From Nitrosomonas sp. (GTDB lineage: Bacteria; Pseudomonadota; Gammaproteobacteria; Burkholderiales; Nitrosomonadaceae): 38,952 nt of DNA. Position 1 is the first letter of the stretch. Every line of letters starts with the position of its first letter. The stretch lies in the NCBI GenBank assembly GCA_020890945.1, contig JAJHPK010000054.1, positions 1 through 38,952 on the forward strand, read 5' to 3'. Made by a program: the position numbers and the translations under genes. The notes beneath the pieces were generated by a model that saw only the letters and a program-made list of their open reading frames with translations, was not told where the DNA came from and searched no databases. Below, in pieces: positions 1 to 11,407 of this stretch.

Positions 1-338
1 CATTGATACAAATTAGCTAATGTCGAAAGCGTTTCACCTTTACCTTGAGCCATTTCTTTTACTAAGCTAGTGTAATTTTGCTGCGCAAAAACTTCTCTTT
101 CTTTATCCAAGCTTAACAAACCATGGTCGCCGCAATTAGAGGTACCAGAAGTAATACCAAAAGTTTGTGAACCAAAAGTACCGTTGGTGGTAGCTGCCAG
201 AATTTGCTTTGCCCCAGGCTCAGAACCCATTACTTCAGATCCCAATCCACAACCTGCAGCACCATATCCAGCGGCAGAAACAACAGCAGGAGATAACAAC
301 AGGAAAGCACTTACTGCAATTAAACCATTTCGTATCAT
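1..338 (-). CDS. DUF3015 exported protein, 3' end outside window
   Basis: The frame starts at the ATG at 336-338 (minus strand), with a GGAGAA ribosome site about 7 nt upstream, and runs off the left edge, so about 112 residues are visible. The N-terminus is a signal peptide (MIRNGLIAVSAFLLLSPAVV, cleavage near VSA-AG). The mature part begins YGAAGCGLGSEV and continues with ILAATTNGTFGSQTFGIT and SGTSNCG, which is how I recognise the DUF3015 family: small exported proteobacterial proteins with conserved Gly and Cys. Their function is unknown. The two visible cysteines could pair in the periplasm. The next gene on its right, the PepSY gene, is on the same strand, but 427 bp separate them, so they are probably separate transcripts. 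Confidence 0.8.
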   Translation of the reverse strand, partial: MIRNGLIAVSAFLLLSPAVVSAAGYGAAGCGLGSEVMGSEPGAKQILAATTNGTFGSQTFGITSGTSNCGDHGLLSLDKEREVFAQQNYTSLVKEMAQGKGETLSTLANLYQ

Positions 339-765
339 AATGTTCTCCAATAAAATTTATATTTTCAAAACTTCTTTTTTGCCATTTTAAAAGTAGTATT
401 TTTAAATCAATCACTACCTTTAATACCTCAAGAAATATGATCCAAAAAAGGCAACACTCCCCCTTATCAGAACGCTTTGACTGTACTCAACCATAAATAG
501 GTTGTCAAATTTTTATATAGGAACAAGATATATAATTTACTTGCTGATTGATTTCTTCTAATAATCCATCCCACACTTTTATTATTCTATTAAACAACTT
601 CCTAAGGGTGACAGCACAAAATCATCGGATACACTATTTTTCCGTGATAGCCCTAAAAATCTCATGACATCTAGATTTGAGTTCGTCAGGTCTTCCACCA
701 ACTCATCACCGAATATTGGTAAAAATCATACCAACGAAAATGCGGTAAGTTTGCGCATTTCTCGA
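339..765. other. Non-coding gap between the DUF3015 and PepSY genes
   Basis: No convincing gene was found here. The short open frames lack ribosome sites and family signals. The stretch is AT-rich and must hold the minus-strand promoter of the DUF3015 gene and the transcript end of the PepSY gene. I see no clear stem-loop followed by a T-run. Confidence 0.5.
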
Positions 766-2016
766 TTAATTGCTAGAGCGACTGCTTGTGACAATCAAAT
801 GACTGATCTGGCGAGCTTGTCGTTTTTTCATCCAAATCACGATGCCAGTAACGGATAACAACGTAATGACAAAACCCATCACACACACAAAAATACGCCA
901 CGTCAAACCAAAAACGTTGCCCATGTGCAGTGCATATAACCAACTCGTTACCGTATTGCCATTCCATTGTCCGGTTGGTAAGGTAGCCAATCGAAGTTCG
1001 CCAGTATTGGCATCAAAATAAACCCTCGTCACGCCGCGTCGATCTTGAATATCGCGCGAACTCCGCACGGTATAGTTGTAAATTCCGCGCTCACGATCTA
1101 ATTTCATTCCGACCACTTTTTCAACTGAAATCTGATGCGCTTGTGCATGTTCTGCCATTAGCCGTTGCCCGACAATGCTCGCTTCACGCCAACTCAGTTC
1201 AGTTTTCTGCAGCGGCGCTGGCAATTTAGCTATTTCCGTCCACGGCGCGCGATATTCCAACACCACGCGAGTTGCCCATGTGTAAACGCTATCCCACATA
1301 TTCATATACACGCTGGACCAGGCAAACATCAACAAAATAATCCATAACCACAAACCGTTAGCGCGATGCAAATCGAAATTAAGCTTGTTAAAGCTTGCAC
1401 CAAGACGAATTTTCCAAGCCGGCTGCCATCGTTGCCACCAGCTTTTACTGGAGTTGCCCAAATAGTTATGATTGATTTCACGCTTCACTTTATTGCGTGC
1501 TGGTAGGGTCAAATAAAATCCCACAAAGCAATCGATCGTCCAAAGCGCTGCACAAATCCCGAGGATCCAAACGCCAATCTTATCGAGCAACAAGGTATAG
1601 TGCAGTTTATAAATGAAAGGCATGAAGTTCGTCATACCTTGAGAAATTGCGCCAAATTTTCTACGCCCCAATTCTTCACCGGTGTGCGGATTCAATATCA
1701 ATTGATCAAAATCCGTATACCCATTGCTGGTGGCTGGCATACGCACCATCGCAAAAGTCAGTCCTTGATTACCTTCTAGAAAAATCGAATTGATCTGAGC
1801 ATCCGGCACGATCTGCTCTACCTGCGCGGCAAGCGTTCCAATATCCAACGTATCGCGATCATCTTCATCAGAATAGAATTGCGGATTGATCAACCGTTCG
1901 AGTTCAGGATGAAAAGCCAGTAAACTGCCGGTCAGTGCTACCACGATCAACAATAAGGACATGATCAAACCGGCCCAGCGATGTATCACTAGCCAAAGAG
2001 AACGCTTGAAAATCAT
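766..2016 (-). CDS. PepSY-associated transmembrane protein
   Basis: This 416-residue inner-membrane protein has the usual PepSY-TM layout. A first helix carries the HRWAGL motif (about residues 12-35). A periplasmic PepSY-like region follows. Further helices lie near residues 130-170 (KLHYTLLLDKIGVWI), 215-240 (DLHRANGLWLWII) and 365-395 (ALHMGNVFGLTWRIF). Histidines at helix ends (HRWAG, KLHY, DLHRANG, ALHMG) are typical of this family and could bind haem or metal; that is inference. Members often sit beside TonB-dependent receptors and are thought to help in reductive release or uptake of iron or other metal ligands. Here the receptor gene lies 333 bp upstream on the same strand. The gene has its own promoter with the shared palindrome at 2126-2142. 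The ribosome site is weak. Confidence 0.85.
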   Translation of the reverse strand: MIFKRSLWLVIHRWAGLIMSLLLIVVALTGSLLAFHPELERLINPQFYSDEDDRDTLDIGTLAAQVEQIVPDAQINSIFLEGNQGLTFAMVRMPATSNGYTDFDQLILNPHTGEELGRRKFGAISQGMTNFMPFIYKLHYTLLLDKIGVWILGICAALWTIDCFVGFYLTLPARNKVKREINHNYLGNSSKSWWQRWQPAWKIRLGASFNKLNFDLHRANGLWLWIILLMFAWSSVYMNMWDSVYTWATRVVLEYRAPWTEIAKLPAPLQKTELSWREASIVGQRLMAEHAQAHQISVEKVVGMKLDRERGIYNYTVRSSRDIQDRRGVTRVYFDANTGELRLATLPTGQWNGNTVTSWLYALHMGNVFGLTWRIFVCVMGFVITLLSVTGIVIWMKKRQARQISHLIVTSSRSSN

Positions 2017-2096
2017 AAAATAAAAAATAATTACTTAATCCGGATGATTGATAAAACAAAGGATCACGCGAGTTTCGACGATAACCACAAACGCGG

Positions 2097-2142
2097 ATTA
2101 TTGAATACAAAGTACATCTTGTGAATGCGGCATTTTGCCGCA
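2097..2142 (-). promoter_or_regulatory. Promoter of PepSY gene with shared palindromic operator
   Basis: On the minus strand a perfect palindrome with 7-bp arms and a 3-bp centre (TGCGGCA-N3-TGCCGCA, 2126-2142) is followed directly by a -35-like TTCACA (2120-2125), exactly 17 bp, and AATAAT (2097-2102) as the -10. The palindrome centre lies near -44 of the predicted start. The same layout recurs at 4488-4533 and 22917-22967. The gap 2017-2349 holds no gene and nothing else I can name. Confidence 0.65.
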
Positions 2143-2349
2143 GGCAATGCAAGAATGACCGAATTAACAAAAGCCCTACCCCGGGCTGTTTATCGTGTCA
2201 TACATATCGCAACTACTGTTTCATCAGTATTGAAGGCGAACCGATCCCATCATTGTCAATGCTTTAACGGATAAGTTTGTTCTTTTTCTTCTTTAGTTAT
2301 AATCTTCCGCGCCATTGATATTGCTGATGTTCAATAGCGCTGTTAATTT

Positions 2350-4440
2350 TTAAAAACTCAACACGACACCACCATAAAATGATCTTCCTGCGGCTGGGGA
2401 ATGTAAGCTTTGCGCGCCATCCCACCAAACATACTCATAACGCGCATCGTTGATGTTTCTAATTTGAAATTCCACATTAATGCGTTTGGTTACTTGATAG
2501 GATAACCCTAAATTACCGACAATAAACCCACCAAAGCGACCAGCAGTGTTGGTGCGCTCGATAAAGTAATTATTTTGGTAATTTGCCCACAAGTTAAACA
2601 GCAAATCGGGTGTAATTTTGTAATCGATTCCACCGGATCCCATATGATTTGGAATGTGATCGATTTCTTTACCTTGCGTAATATCAAGCCCAGAACCTGC
2701 TTGCACAATTTTGGAATCTTGCCAGGTATAAGTTAACCACATAGTCAAAGGATCGATCGGCGTGATATTGACCTGAAAATCAACACCACGGCGCCGCGTT
2801 CGTCCTATGTTTTCCGCATCATTATTGGCACTATTAAGAATCCGCCTCGCTTCATTGGAAGCGGTTTGTTCCCAGGTTGCAATCCTTCCTTCAAACCAGG
2901 ATACGGGATTAAGTTTGATACCCGCTTCCCAGCCATGATTGAGCGAAGGACCAAGGTTGGCTATACGAGGTGGAATTAAATAGGAATCTGCACCAACGCC
3001 TACTTGGAACGTTCTTCCCCAGTTTCCATAAAAGCTGTAGCCCTCAATAGGCGTATACACCACACTGATTTTGGGTTGATGAATAAAATCGTAATCGTTA
3101 ATGGAGTATCTTTGACCATTCAAATTATTAGTCAAATGACCATCGATCGTATCGACCCGATAGGCAGGGACAATTTTGAGCGAATCAAAAGGCTTCAACA
3201 TCGTTTGTATGTATGCGCCAAAAATATTAAAGTCAAAGCGCTGATCGCGAGTTTGACTGGTGCGAACACGCTGATCGGTCAAGAAACGCTTACTTTTATT
3301 TTCTTGAAATTGAATATCGACACCGGTTTCTACCGCAAAATCTCGCAAAAAAGGAACGACAGGTCGATAGGTGAAAGTCGATAATAAACCGTATTGCTGC
3401 TCTTGCGTCACTCGATTTTGCTGCGACACATTCGCTGAGAATTTTACGAATCGCGAATCATCGTAGTCGTTGTAATAAGCTTTGGTAGACCAAGAGAGAT
3501 CGTGGCGTAAATCAATATCGATATGCGCGCTGTACTGATTCATGGTTCTTCGCCCACCATCTGTGCTATTGAACGCATTGGTGCTGAATGGACGGGTGCG
3601 GCTTTCTTCCAAGGTTAAATAACCAGGTTCTTGAGCGTGATTGGTGTAATGCCGTACGCTTGCGCCAACTTGAAAATTCGCATCATCCGGTGCATAAAAC
3701 CATTTTCCCGATACCGAAAATTTATTCATATCGGAATGAGCGCGGTATCCATCGGTTGTGCGATAACCAATGAAGTAGTTTTGCATGAAACCATTTTTTT
3801 CATAACCTGCGCCAGCTTGTATATCCGTCGTATTAAAACTGCCATGATTAACACGGCCTTTTGCATACGTGCCGCCCATCGTGGTAGTAATATTGGCATT
3901 ACCCGCGATGTTATGTAAGCCATAGCGCGGATCATTAGTACCTCGCACTGTTTCGATCGATTCAATGTTTAAAGGAAACAACGCATCGAGAAACGGCATA
4001 TTACCGTCATTGGTGTTGCTCGGAATACCATCGATAAGGAGTTTAACCGCGTTGATTTCACCTTCGCCATTAAATCCGCGAAAAGAAAACTTTCCGTTCG
4101 TATTACCTTGGTTGAAATTGGTCAATAATGCGCCTGGAATACGGTTAAACAATTCCCACACATAGTTGACGTTTTGGTTTTGGATGAGGCTTTTGCCAAC
4201 CACGTCAACAGACGTAAACACGTCCTTCGTTGACAGCCTTCCGGTTTTGACAGTCTTCACCTCCACTTCACCGAGCCGAAAAGTGGAATCTGATTCTTTT
4301 TTAGTTTTTTGAGTTTTCTTAACCGATTGTTCTTGATCGTTTTTGTCTGTCGCAATCGGCTGTGAACAAACAGTCTGTGAAAAAAATATACCCCCCAAAA
4401 TTAATCCAGAGATTAATTTTGATAACCGCTCATGTCTCAT
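2350..4440 (-). CDS. TonB-dependent outer-membrane receptor
   Basis: This 696-residue outer-membrane receptor starts with a signal peptide (residues about 1-27, ending TVCSQ), then a charged Lys/Gln/Thr-rich linker. The plug domain spans about residues 60-170 with the typical FSFRGFNG, LLIDGIP and IETVRGTNDPRYG segments. The rest is a 22-strand type beta-barrel, ending in the aromatic terminus FYGGVVLSF. It would import a siderophore, a metal complex or another scarce ligand using energy from TonB/ExbBD, which are not in the window. The substrate cannot be read from sequence. Only a PepSY protein accompanies it, with no FecI/FecR regulator pair. The start is the ATG at 4438-4440. Upstream lies the promoter/palindrome at 4488-4533, and just beyond that an IS scar. 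Confidence 0.92.
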   Translation of the reverse strand: MRHERLSKLISGLILGGIFFSQTVCSQPIATDKNDQEQSVKKTQKTKKESDSTFRLGEVEVKTVKTGRLSTKDVFTSVDVVGKSLIQNQNVNYVWELFNRIPGALLTNFNQGNTNGKFSFRGFNGEGEINAVKLLIDGIPSNTNDGNMPFLDALFPLNIESIETVRGTNDPRYGLHNIAGNANITTTMGGTYAKGRVNHGSFNTTDIQAGAGYEKNGFMQNYFIGYRTTDGYRAHSDMNKFSVSGKWFYAPDDANFQVGASVRHYTNHAQEPGYLTLEESRTRPFSTNAFNSTDGGRRTMNQYSAHIDIDLRHDLSWSTKAYYNDYDDSRFVKFSANVSQQNRVTQEQQYGLLSTFTYRPVVPFLRDFAVETGVDIQFQENKSKRFLTDQRVRTSQTRDQRFDFNIFGAYIQTMLKPFDSLKIVPAYRVDTIDGHLTNNLNGQRYSINDYDFIHQPKISVVYTPIEGYSFYGNWGRTFQVGVGADSYLIPPRIANLGPSLNHGWEAGIKLNPVSWFEGRIATWEQTASNEARRILNSANNDAENIGRTRRRGVDFQVNITPIDPLTMWLTYTWQDSKIVQAGSGLDITQGKEIDHIPNHMGSGGIDYKITPDLLFNLWANYQNNYFIERTNTAGRFGGFIVGNLGLSYQVTKRINVEFQIRNINDARYEYVWWDGAQSLHSPAAGRSFYGGVVLSF

Positions 4441-4487
4441 CGTTACTTGACTCCCGCCTGTCTATCTTGGTTTATTAATGGCGGGGA

Positions 4488-4533
4488 ATCATAACGACAA
4501 AGACGTAATCTGGGAATGCGACATATTGTCGCA
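4488..4533 (-). promoter_or_regulatory. Promoter of TonB receptor with shared palindromic operator
   Basis: On the minus strand a perfect palindrome (TGCGACA-N3-TGTCGCA, 4517-4533) is followed directly by TTCCCA as a weak -35 (4511-4516), 17 bp, and a good -10 TATGAT (4488-4493). The ATG lies about 48 bp further on. The layout matches the sites at 2097-2142 and 22917-22967. An operator touching a weak -35 suits either activation or repression. Confidence 0.65.
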
Positions 4534-4672
4534 GCACTCTATGCAATGATTATTTATTGGCTGTAGGCTAGCAGGCGCAATGAAAAGCCAAAAGATTGCG
4601 CGCCTCTTTAAAAAGAGACTTATAAAAATTCAAGCTAATAATGCAGCGCCGTTTTATCGCAAAATACGGGAA

Positions 4673-4717
4673 GAGTCTTTTGCAAAATCCTATTTTACAA
4701 AATTCCAGTTGAATAAA
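4673..4717. repeat. 45-bp repeat, copy A (IS end or MITE-like)
   Basis: The 45 bases starting GAGTCTTTTGCAAAA match 15779-15823 at about 40 of 45 positions. The GAG-N2-TTTGCAAAA start resembles the terminal repeat of IS5-group elements, so this is probably an abandoned end of such an element. A second TTTGCAAAACCT follows at about 4749. No intact transposase belongs to it. Confidence 0.55.
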
Positions 4718-4790
4718 AACAGTGGGTTAGGAATGCTAATATGCGCATTTGCAAAACCTCTGGAAATGATTGTTCATCAACTAGAGTAAG

Positions 4791-5259
4791 AATTTCACAA
4801 AATCCTTCATGGTGTGGTGGAATTAGATGAAAGCTACTTTGGTGGTATTCGTAAGGTCAAGCGTGGTCGCGGCGCTGCAGGTAAGTTTGCTGTGTTTGGC
4901 ATATTGAAGCGCGGTGGTAAGGTTTATACAAGTGTTGTTGGAGATACCAAGACAGAAACGTTTATGCCGCGCTCATTACTAGAAAGATAGCGCCTGACAG
5001 CATAGTTTATACAGACTGTTATCGCAGTTACAATGCGCTCGATGTGAATCATTTTTACCATGAACGGATCAATCATTCCACACAATTTGCTCAAGGTAAG
5101 AATCACATCAACGGCATTGAAAACTTTTGGAATCAGGCCAAACGCGTCTTAAGAAAATACAATGGTATTCCTAAAGGATCATTTCCATTGTTTCTCAAGG
5201 AATGTTAATTCAGATTCAATTATGGAACACCTAAACAACAGTTAAAAAGAAAGTTCTAA
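4791..5259 (+). mobile_element. Decayed IS1595/IS1016-type transposase
   Basis: Reading from about 4791 gives a C-terminal piece of an IS1595-family transposase: VVELDESYFGG (catalytic Asp/Glu region), KRGRGAAGKFAVFGILKRGG, then a frameshift near 4955-4985. In the next frame it continues KIAPDSIVYTDCYRSYNAL, INHSTQF and GKNHINGIENFWNQAKR, ending FPLFLKEC. A TAA at 5206-5208 interrupts it, after which FRFNYGTPKQQLK continues in frame to 5259. The N-terminal zinc-binding part is missing. There are therefore at least three lesions (5' truncation, frameshift, nonsense), so the element is dead. Its 3' end overlaps the end of the convergent arsC-like gene by a few bases, and it lies between arsC and the TonB receptor promoter. 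Terminal repeats were not located. Confidence 0.85.
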
Positions 5260-5606
5260 TTTCTATTCAGTAAACTGATAACAACCTCCGGTGGCCGACA
5301 CACTTTAGCCCGATCTCCACGAACTACGATCGGGCGTTGCATCAAATCTGGATTTTCAATCATGGCGTAAATCAATTCATTATCGGATGCATTAATCAGC
5401 CGACTTGCAAGCGGCTCGTCCTGACGCAAAACATCACGAGCAGATCCACCTAATTTCCGTATGATTTCTTTCAGCTCATCAACGGTCAAAGGGGTTTCGT
5501 AATAATTAATAGACTCAAACTCTTCACCACTTTCTGTCAAAATAGACAACGCAGATCTACATTTACTGCAAGTCGGTTTTTGGTAAATTTTTATTTTATC
5601 GTCCAT
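5256..5606 (-). CDS. arsC: ArsC-family reductase (arsenate reductase-like)
   Basis: This 116-residue cytosolic protein has the thioredoxin-like ArsC fold. The strand IKIYQKPTC is followed by C13-S-K-C16-R17. The motif GSARDVLRQDEPLASRLI covers the middle, and the family signature QRPIVVRGDRAKVCRPPEVV lies near residues 90-109. ArsC of the glutaredoxin type reduces arsenate to arsenite through the first cysteine, with three arginines holding the anion; candidates are visible here. The extra cysteine three residues later is more like the Spx/YffB branches of the family, so the true substrate is open. No arsR, arsB or acr3 gene is nearby, which weakens an arsenic-resistance role. The gene follows the IalB-like gene by 35 bp on the same strand and may share its transcript. 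Confidence 0.75.
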   Translation of the reverse strand: MDDKIKIYQKPTCSKCRSALSILTESGEEFESINYYETPLTVDELKEIIRKLGGSARDVLRQDEPLASRLINASDNELIYAMIENPDLMQRPIVVRGDRAKVCRPPEVVISLLNRN

Positions 5607-5641
5607 TTTTTATGACAAAACAACGCTATATTTCTAACAGC

Positions 5642-6166
5642 CTACTTTATTCCGCATTCTAACGAAATCGCTTTATAAGCCGCTGATGATCCGCTTAATC
5701 CAAATGTATCAACTGTATTGGTGCCACGAGAGGAAACACCTTTCACCACTAATGAGCTACCCCGCTTAATGGCATCCACGATCTTATCATCCGTAGTTTG
5801 ATCACGCGCCCAAGCCGAATCATCTTGTGTAAAAAGATTAAAATTTTGATTATTCACGGCAACCGAAGCTTCAGAACCTGCTTTGTAGGTATACCCTGAT
5901 ACATAACTAAATACATTTTTACTTTTCTCTGCAGGACGATGCGTAATCAATGCGAACACATCGCCTCTTTTTGAATAATTTCCAGAAGTTTTCTTGGGCT
6001 GGCTAACCATATAACAGACTTTGTTGTTATTCTCCATATAGGTATAAGCTGTCCAATCACCATGCTCACCTAGTACTTTAGGTTCCGTAGCATGTACACT
6101 ATTATTCCACATGAAAAGTAGAAAACTACTACAGAGTAGAAACTTTGTACGCTTTAATTTCATCAT
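5642..6166 (-). CDS. IalB-like exported protein
   Basis: This 174-residue protein has a signal peptide (MMKLKRTKFLLCSSFLLFMW…VHA, about 26 residues). The mature domain has the invasion-associated locus B pattern: GDWTAYTYMENNNKVCYMVS, RGDVFALITHRPAEKSKNV, FSYVSGYTYKAGS, and a late VKGVSSRGTNTVDTFGLSG followed by AISLEC. Two cysteines, one in VCYMV and one in the final SLECGIK, probably form a disulphide. The family is found in many proteobacteria. Despite its name it has no general proven link to invasion; the protein is taken to be periplasmic or outer-membrane associated. The gene precedes arsC on the same strand by 35 bp. Confidence 0.75.
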   Translation of the reverse strand: MMKLKRTKFLLCSSFLLFMWNNSVHATEPKVLGEHGDWTAYTYMENNNKVCYMVSQPKKTSGNYSKRGDVFALITHRPAEKSKNVFSYVSGYTYKAGSEASVAVNNQNFNLFTQDDSAWARDQTTDDKIVDAIKRGSSLVVKGVSSRGTNTVDTFGLSGSSAAYKAISLECGIK

Positions 6167-6266
6167 TCGAAGAAACCTTGAAAATTATCGAAAAATTCAG
6201 TCATATACTCAAAAACCATCAACATCTACAAGTTAGTATAGAAATAAATCTAGTCACCCAAGCTAC

Positions 6267-6524
6267 TTATTTACACCCTTCCATTTTGTAAATATAAAAT
6301 CCATTTTGGTTGATTTCATCAACCACATTGGGTGGTGCGCTTTGACTGTGACAAAAACTGCATTCTTTACTGGTAACGACAGCATCACCCTCACCAATCG
6401 TTGCAAGCCATTGTTTTGCATATTCTACGGCTTTTTTATCATCTTTTACCGACGTAAAAACATCAAAGTGCATGGTATGTCCATCCTTGGCTTTAACGTA
6501 AGTATCATATACATGAATTTGCAT
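6267..6524 (-). CDS. DUF2024 family protein
   Basis: This 85-residue cytosolic protein starts MQIHVYDTYVKAKDGHTMHF, followed by DVFTSVKDDKKAVEYAKQWL. It contains KECSFCHSQ and ends GFYIYKMEGCK. This is close to the whole length of DUF2024, a small family of unknown function. The CxxCH piece looks like a haem-attachment motif, but the protein has no signal peptide, so covalent haem is unlikely and metal binding is a more plausible role for the cysteines and histidine. A good AAGGAA ribosome site lies 6-7 nt before the ATG. It stands about 100 bp upstream of the IalB-like gene on the same strand, with no evident functional link. Confidence 0.85.
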   Translation of the reverse strand: MQIHVYDTYVKAKDGHTMHFDVFTSVKDDKKAVEYAKQWLATIGEGDAVVTSKECSFCHSQSAPPNVVDEINQNGFYIYKMEGCK

Positions 6525-7102
6525 TGAATTTCCTTTTTGACGAAATTGATTAATTTTAATATAGAAAATTTTATGGCTATTTCAATTCACTTCCTATTTC
6601 AATTTGAATTACTATTTTCTGAATTCAGAATTCTACATTTTTGCTCAGAAAAATGTACATCATTCATAAAATTTGGAGGTCCTAATAGTAATAGCTTAGC
6701 ATCTAAAAACACTAAATCAACAAAGTGTATATACTATATCAGATGGAATTTGTATCCACTATTTTTAGTGAATGAGTAGATTCTTCTTTAAAACTGAATT
6801 CATTGTATTTTGAGAAAAATAACAATATTCCTAAAAATCCCACTTCAACCTTACTGTAAAAACATAGTCGATTAGAATAAACGCAACATATTCAAAATGA
6901 ATATCACCATTGTCTCTGATAAGCAAATAAGTCTAGCTTTTAATGTCATCTTTTTTTTATGCTTTGCGTTATTGCTACGTAGCCGGTCATATCTTCATCA
7001 TTCGCCTTGAATATATGTCGTAAACTATGTCGAGTTTTCCTGTTTAGATAATTTTCAACCATTAACAAAAAACCATAACCAATAAATCCCTCGGAGGAAT
7101 AT
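6525..7102. other. AT-rich intergenic stretch with palindromes
   Basis: No gene is supported in this 578-bp gap between divergent genes. It holds a perfect 14-bp palindrome centred on GAATTC (6617-6630). A perfect 9-bp stem with a 6-nt loop follows immediately (TACATTTTT-N6-AAAAATGTA, 6634-6657), about 110 bp upstream of the DUF2024 start. A small CACTA/TAGTG stem lies further right, near 6756-6770. The rest should contain the two divergent promoters. Confidence 0.5.
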
Positions 7103-7720
7103 ATGATTAAAAAAATAATGAGAACTACCATTCTGATTTCCATTCTCACCATCTTTGTTTCAGCTTGTTCAACAACGCAAAAAATCACCCCTACTCTCAG
7201 AACTGCGACAGAACAGCTACTGCTTACTGAATCTGTTTTACGTAGTTTACCCAAAGACCGAGATATGCCTTTCCCGATTCCACGTGGCTCAAAAGTGAAA
7301 TTAGAGGTAAGCGGCGTAAGTCCTGATAAAGATCTAGTAAAATCAGTTGTTGCTGGATGGATGGGCATGCATGGCTATATTCCACAAGATGAAAATGCAA
7401 GTCATCGTATCAATATCGTCGTTAATTCACTCGGCACAGAATATGCCACAACTTTCTTTGGTATCCCACCGATTAATGCCTCTTTGATACCGATTGCCAC
7501 ACCTGAATTAGCCTTCTATAAATCAGAAAGCCAATTAGGTTATTCAAGATTCCATTTCGATATATTCGAAGTGCCTTCTGGAAAATTTCTGGCTTCCTCA
7601 TCTCCATTTCGTGCAGATGCTTTCTATAATATGTATACCGTATTATTCTTATTCAAGTTTAATAAATCTGACTTAGTTTCTCCTCCTGAAATCAAAACAT
7701 TCACACAATTAGTAAAATAA
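7103..7720 (+). CDS. Uncharacterised lipoprotein
   Basis: This 205-residue protein has a lipoprotein signal (IFVSAC-S, lipid cysteine at residue 22), so it should be anchored in the inner or outer membrane. A strong GGAGG precedes the ATG. The mature part has the segments FPIPRGSKVKLEVSGV, VVAGWMGMHGYIPQDENASH, RINIVVNSLGTEYATTFFGI, PPINASLIPIATPELAFYKS and FHFDIFEVPSGKFLASSSP. The alternation of short strands and a helix suggests a compact alpha/beta lipoprotein of a kind often annotated as a domain of unknown function in Gram-negatives. I cannot name the family with confidence. A short inverted repeat without a T-run lies at 7770-7786, downstream. It stands alone, divergent from the DUF2024 gene. 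Confidence 0.7.
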   Translation: MIKKIMRTTILISILTIFVSACSTTQKITPTLRTATEQLLLTESVLRSLPKDRDMPFPIPRGSKVKLEVSGVSPDKDLVKSVVAGWMGMHGYIPQDENASHRINIVVNSLGTEYATTFFGIPPINASLIPIATPELAFYKSESQLGYSRFHFDIFEVPSGKFLASSSPFRADAFYNMYTVLFLFKFNKSDLVSPPEIKTFTQLVK

Positions 7721-7882
7721 TTCTAGGTGGATTTAATCCAAGCTATTGGATTTAAATAAAACAACTTAAGATTCGCTCTGAATCTAAATGTAGATCTAGA
7801 AACAATGATAATTGTAAATACTAATAACTTGGATTATGCTATATCCTGTAATCTAATCGAAAAATAGGAGTTTAAATATTAC

Positions 7883-8086
7883 ATGAATAAATTTTTGTTA
7901 ATGTTGATGATTGCGTTAGTCGCATTGTCATTAGCAGCTTGTGAAGGAAAGAAAAGTTTGGATGGTCATCCGATGGACAAACCACCTCCTTCAGCTTATG
8001 CTCCAAGAGATTCTGAACCTCAGTTGGATGCACCAAAAGAAAACGCTGGGGCAGCGGGTGCAACTTCAGATGCTGCTAAGAAATAA
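7883..8086 (+). CDS. Small lipoprotein
   Basis: This 67-residue protein begins MNKFLLMLMIALVALSLAAC, with lipid cysteine at residue 20. The short tail is rich in Pro, Ala, Lys and Asp and has no predicted fold. AGGAG lies at 7866-7870, a rather long spacing from the ATG. Small lipoproteins of this kind are often outer-membrane stability factors or entericidin-like, but nothing in the sequence picks a role. A strong terminator follows at 8136-8170, supporting a short single-gene transcript. Confidence 0.65.
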   Translation: MNKFLLMLMIALVALSLAACEGKKSLDGHPMDKPPPSAYAPRDSEPQLDAPKENAGAAGATSDAAKK

Positions 8087-8135
8087 TGAGGACAGTTTTA
8101 CTGTAATTTGATTTAATTTGTATGTTAGTTGTACC

Positions 8136-8170
8136 AACCCCTAGCCAAAAACTAGGGGTTTTGTTTTATT
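8136..8170 (+). terminator. Rho-independent terminator, probably bidirectional
   Basis: A 9-bp perfect stem (AACCCCTAG … CTAGGGGTT) with a 6-nt loop is followed by TTTGTTTTATT. It lies between the small lipoprotein gene (plus) and the end of czcA (minus) and can serve both. Confidence 0.85.
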
Positions 8171-8182
8171 ACGATAAAGAAT

Positions 8183-11407
<3,225 letters not shown>

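Noticed and set aside
4580-4789. A 69-codon open frame upstream of the IS1595 remnant
   Set aside because: It reads through the 45-bp IS-like repeat and has no ribosome site or recognisable motif; chance frame in scar DNA.
6333-6360. CxxCH haem-c motif in the DUF2024 protein
   Set aside because: The protein has no signal peptide, so it stays in the cytosol where c-type haem attachment does not occur.
6537-6779. An 80-codon open frame on the plus strand in the gap before the lipoprotein gene
   Set aside because: No ribosome site, AT-driven residue composition, no family features, and it runs through the palindromes at 6617-6657.
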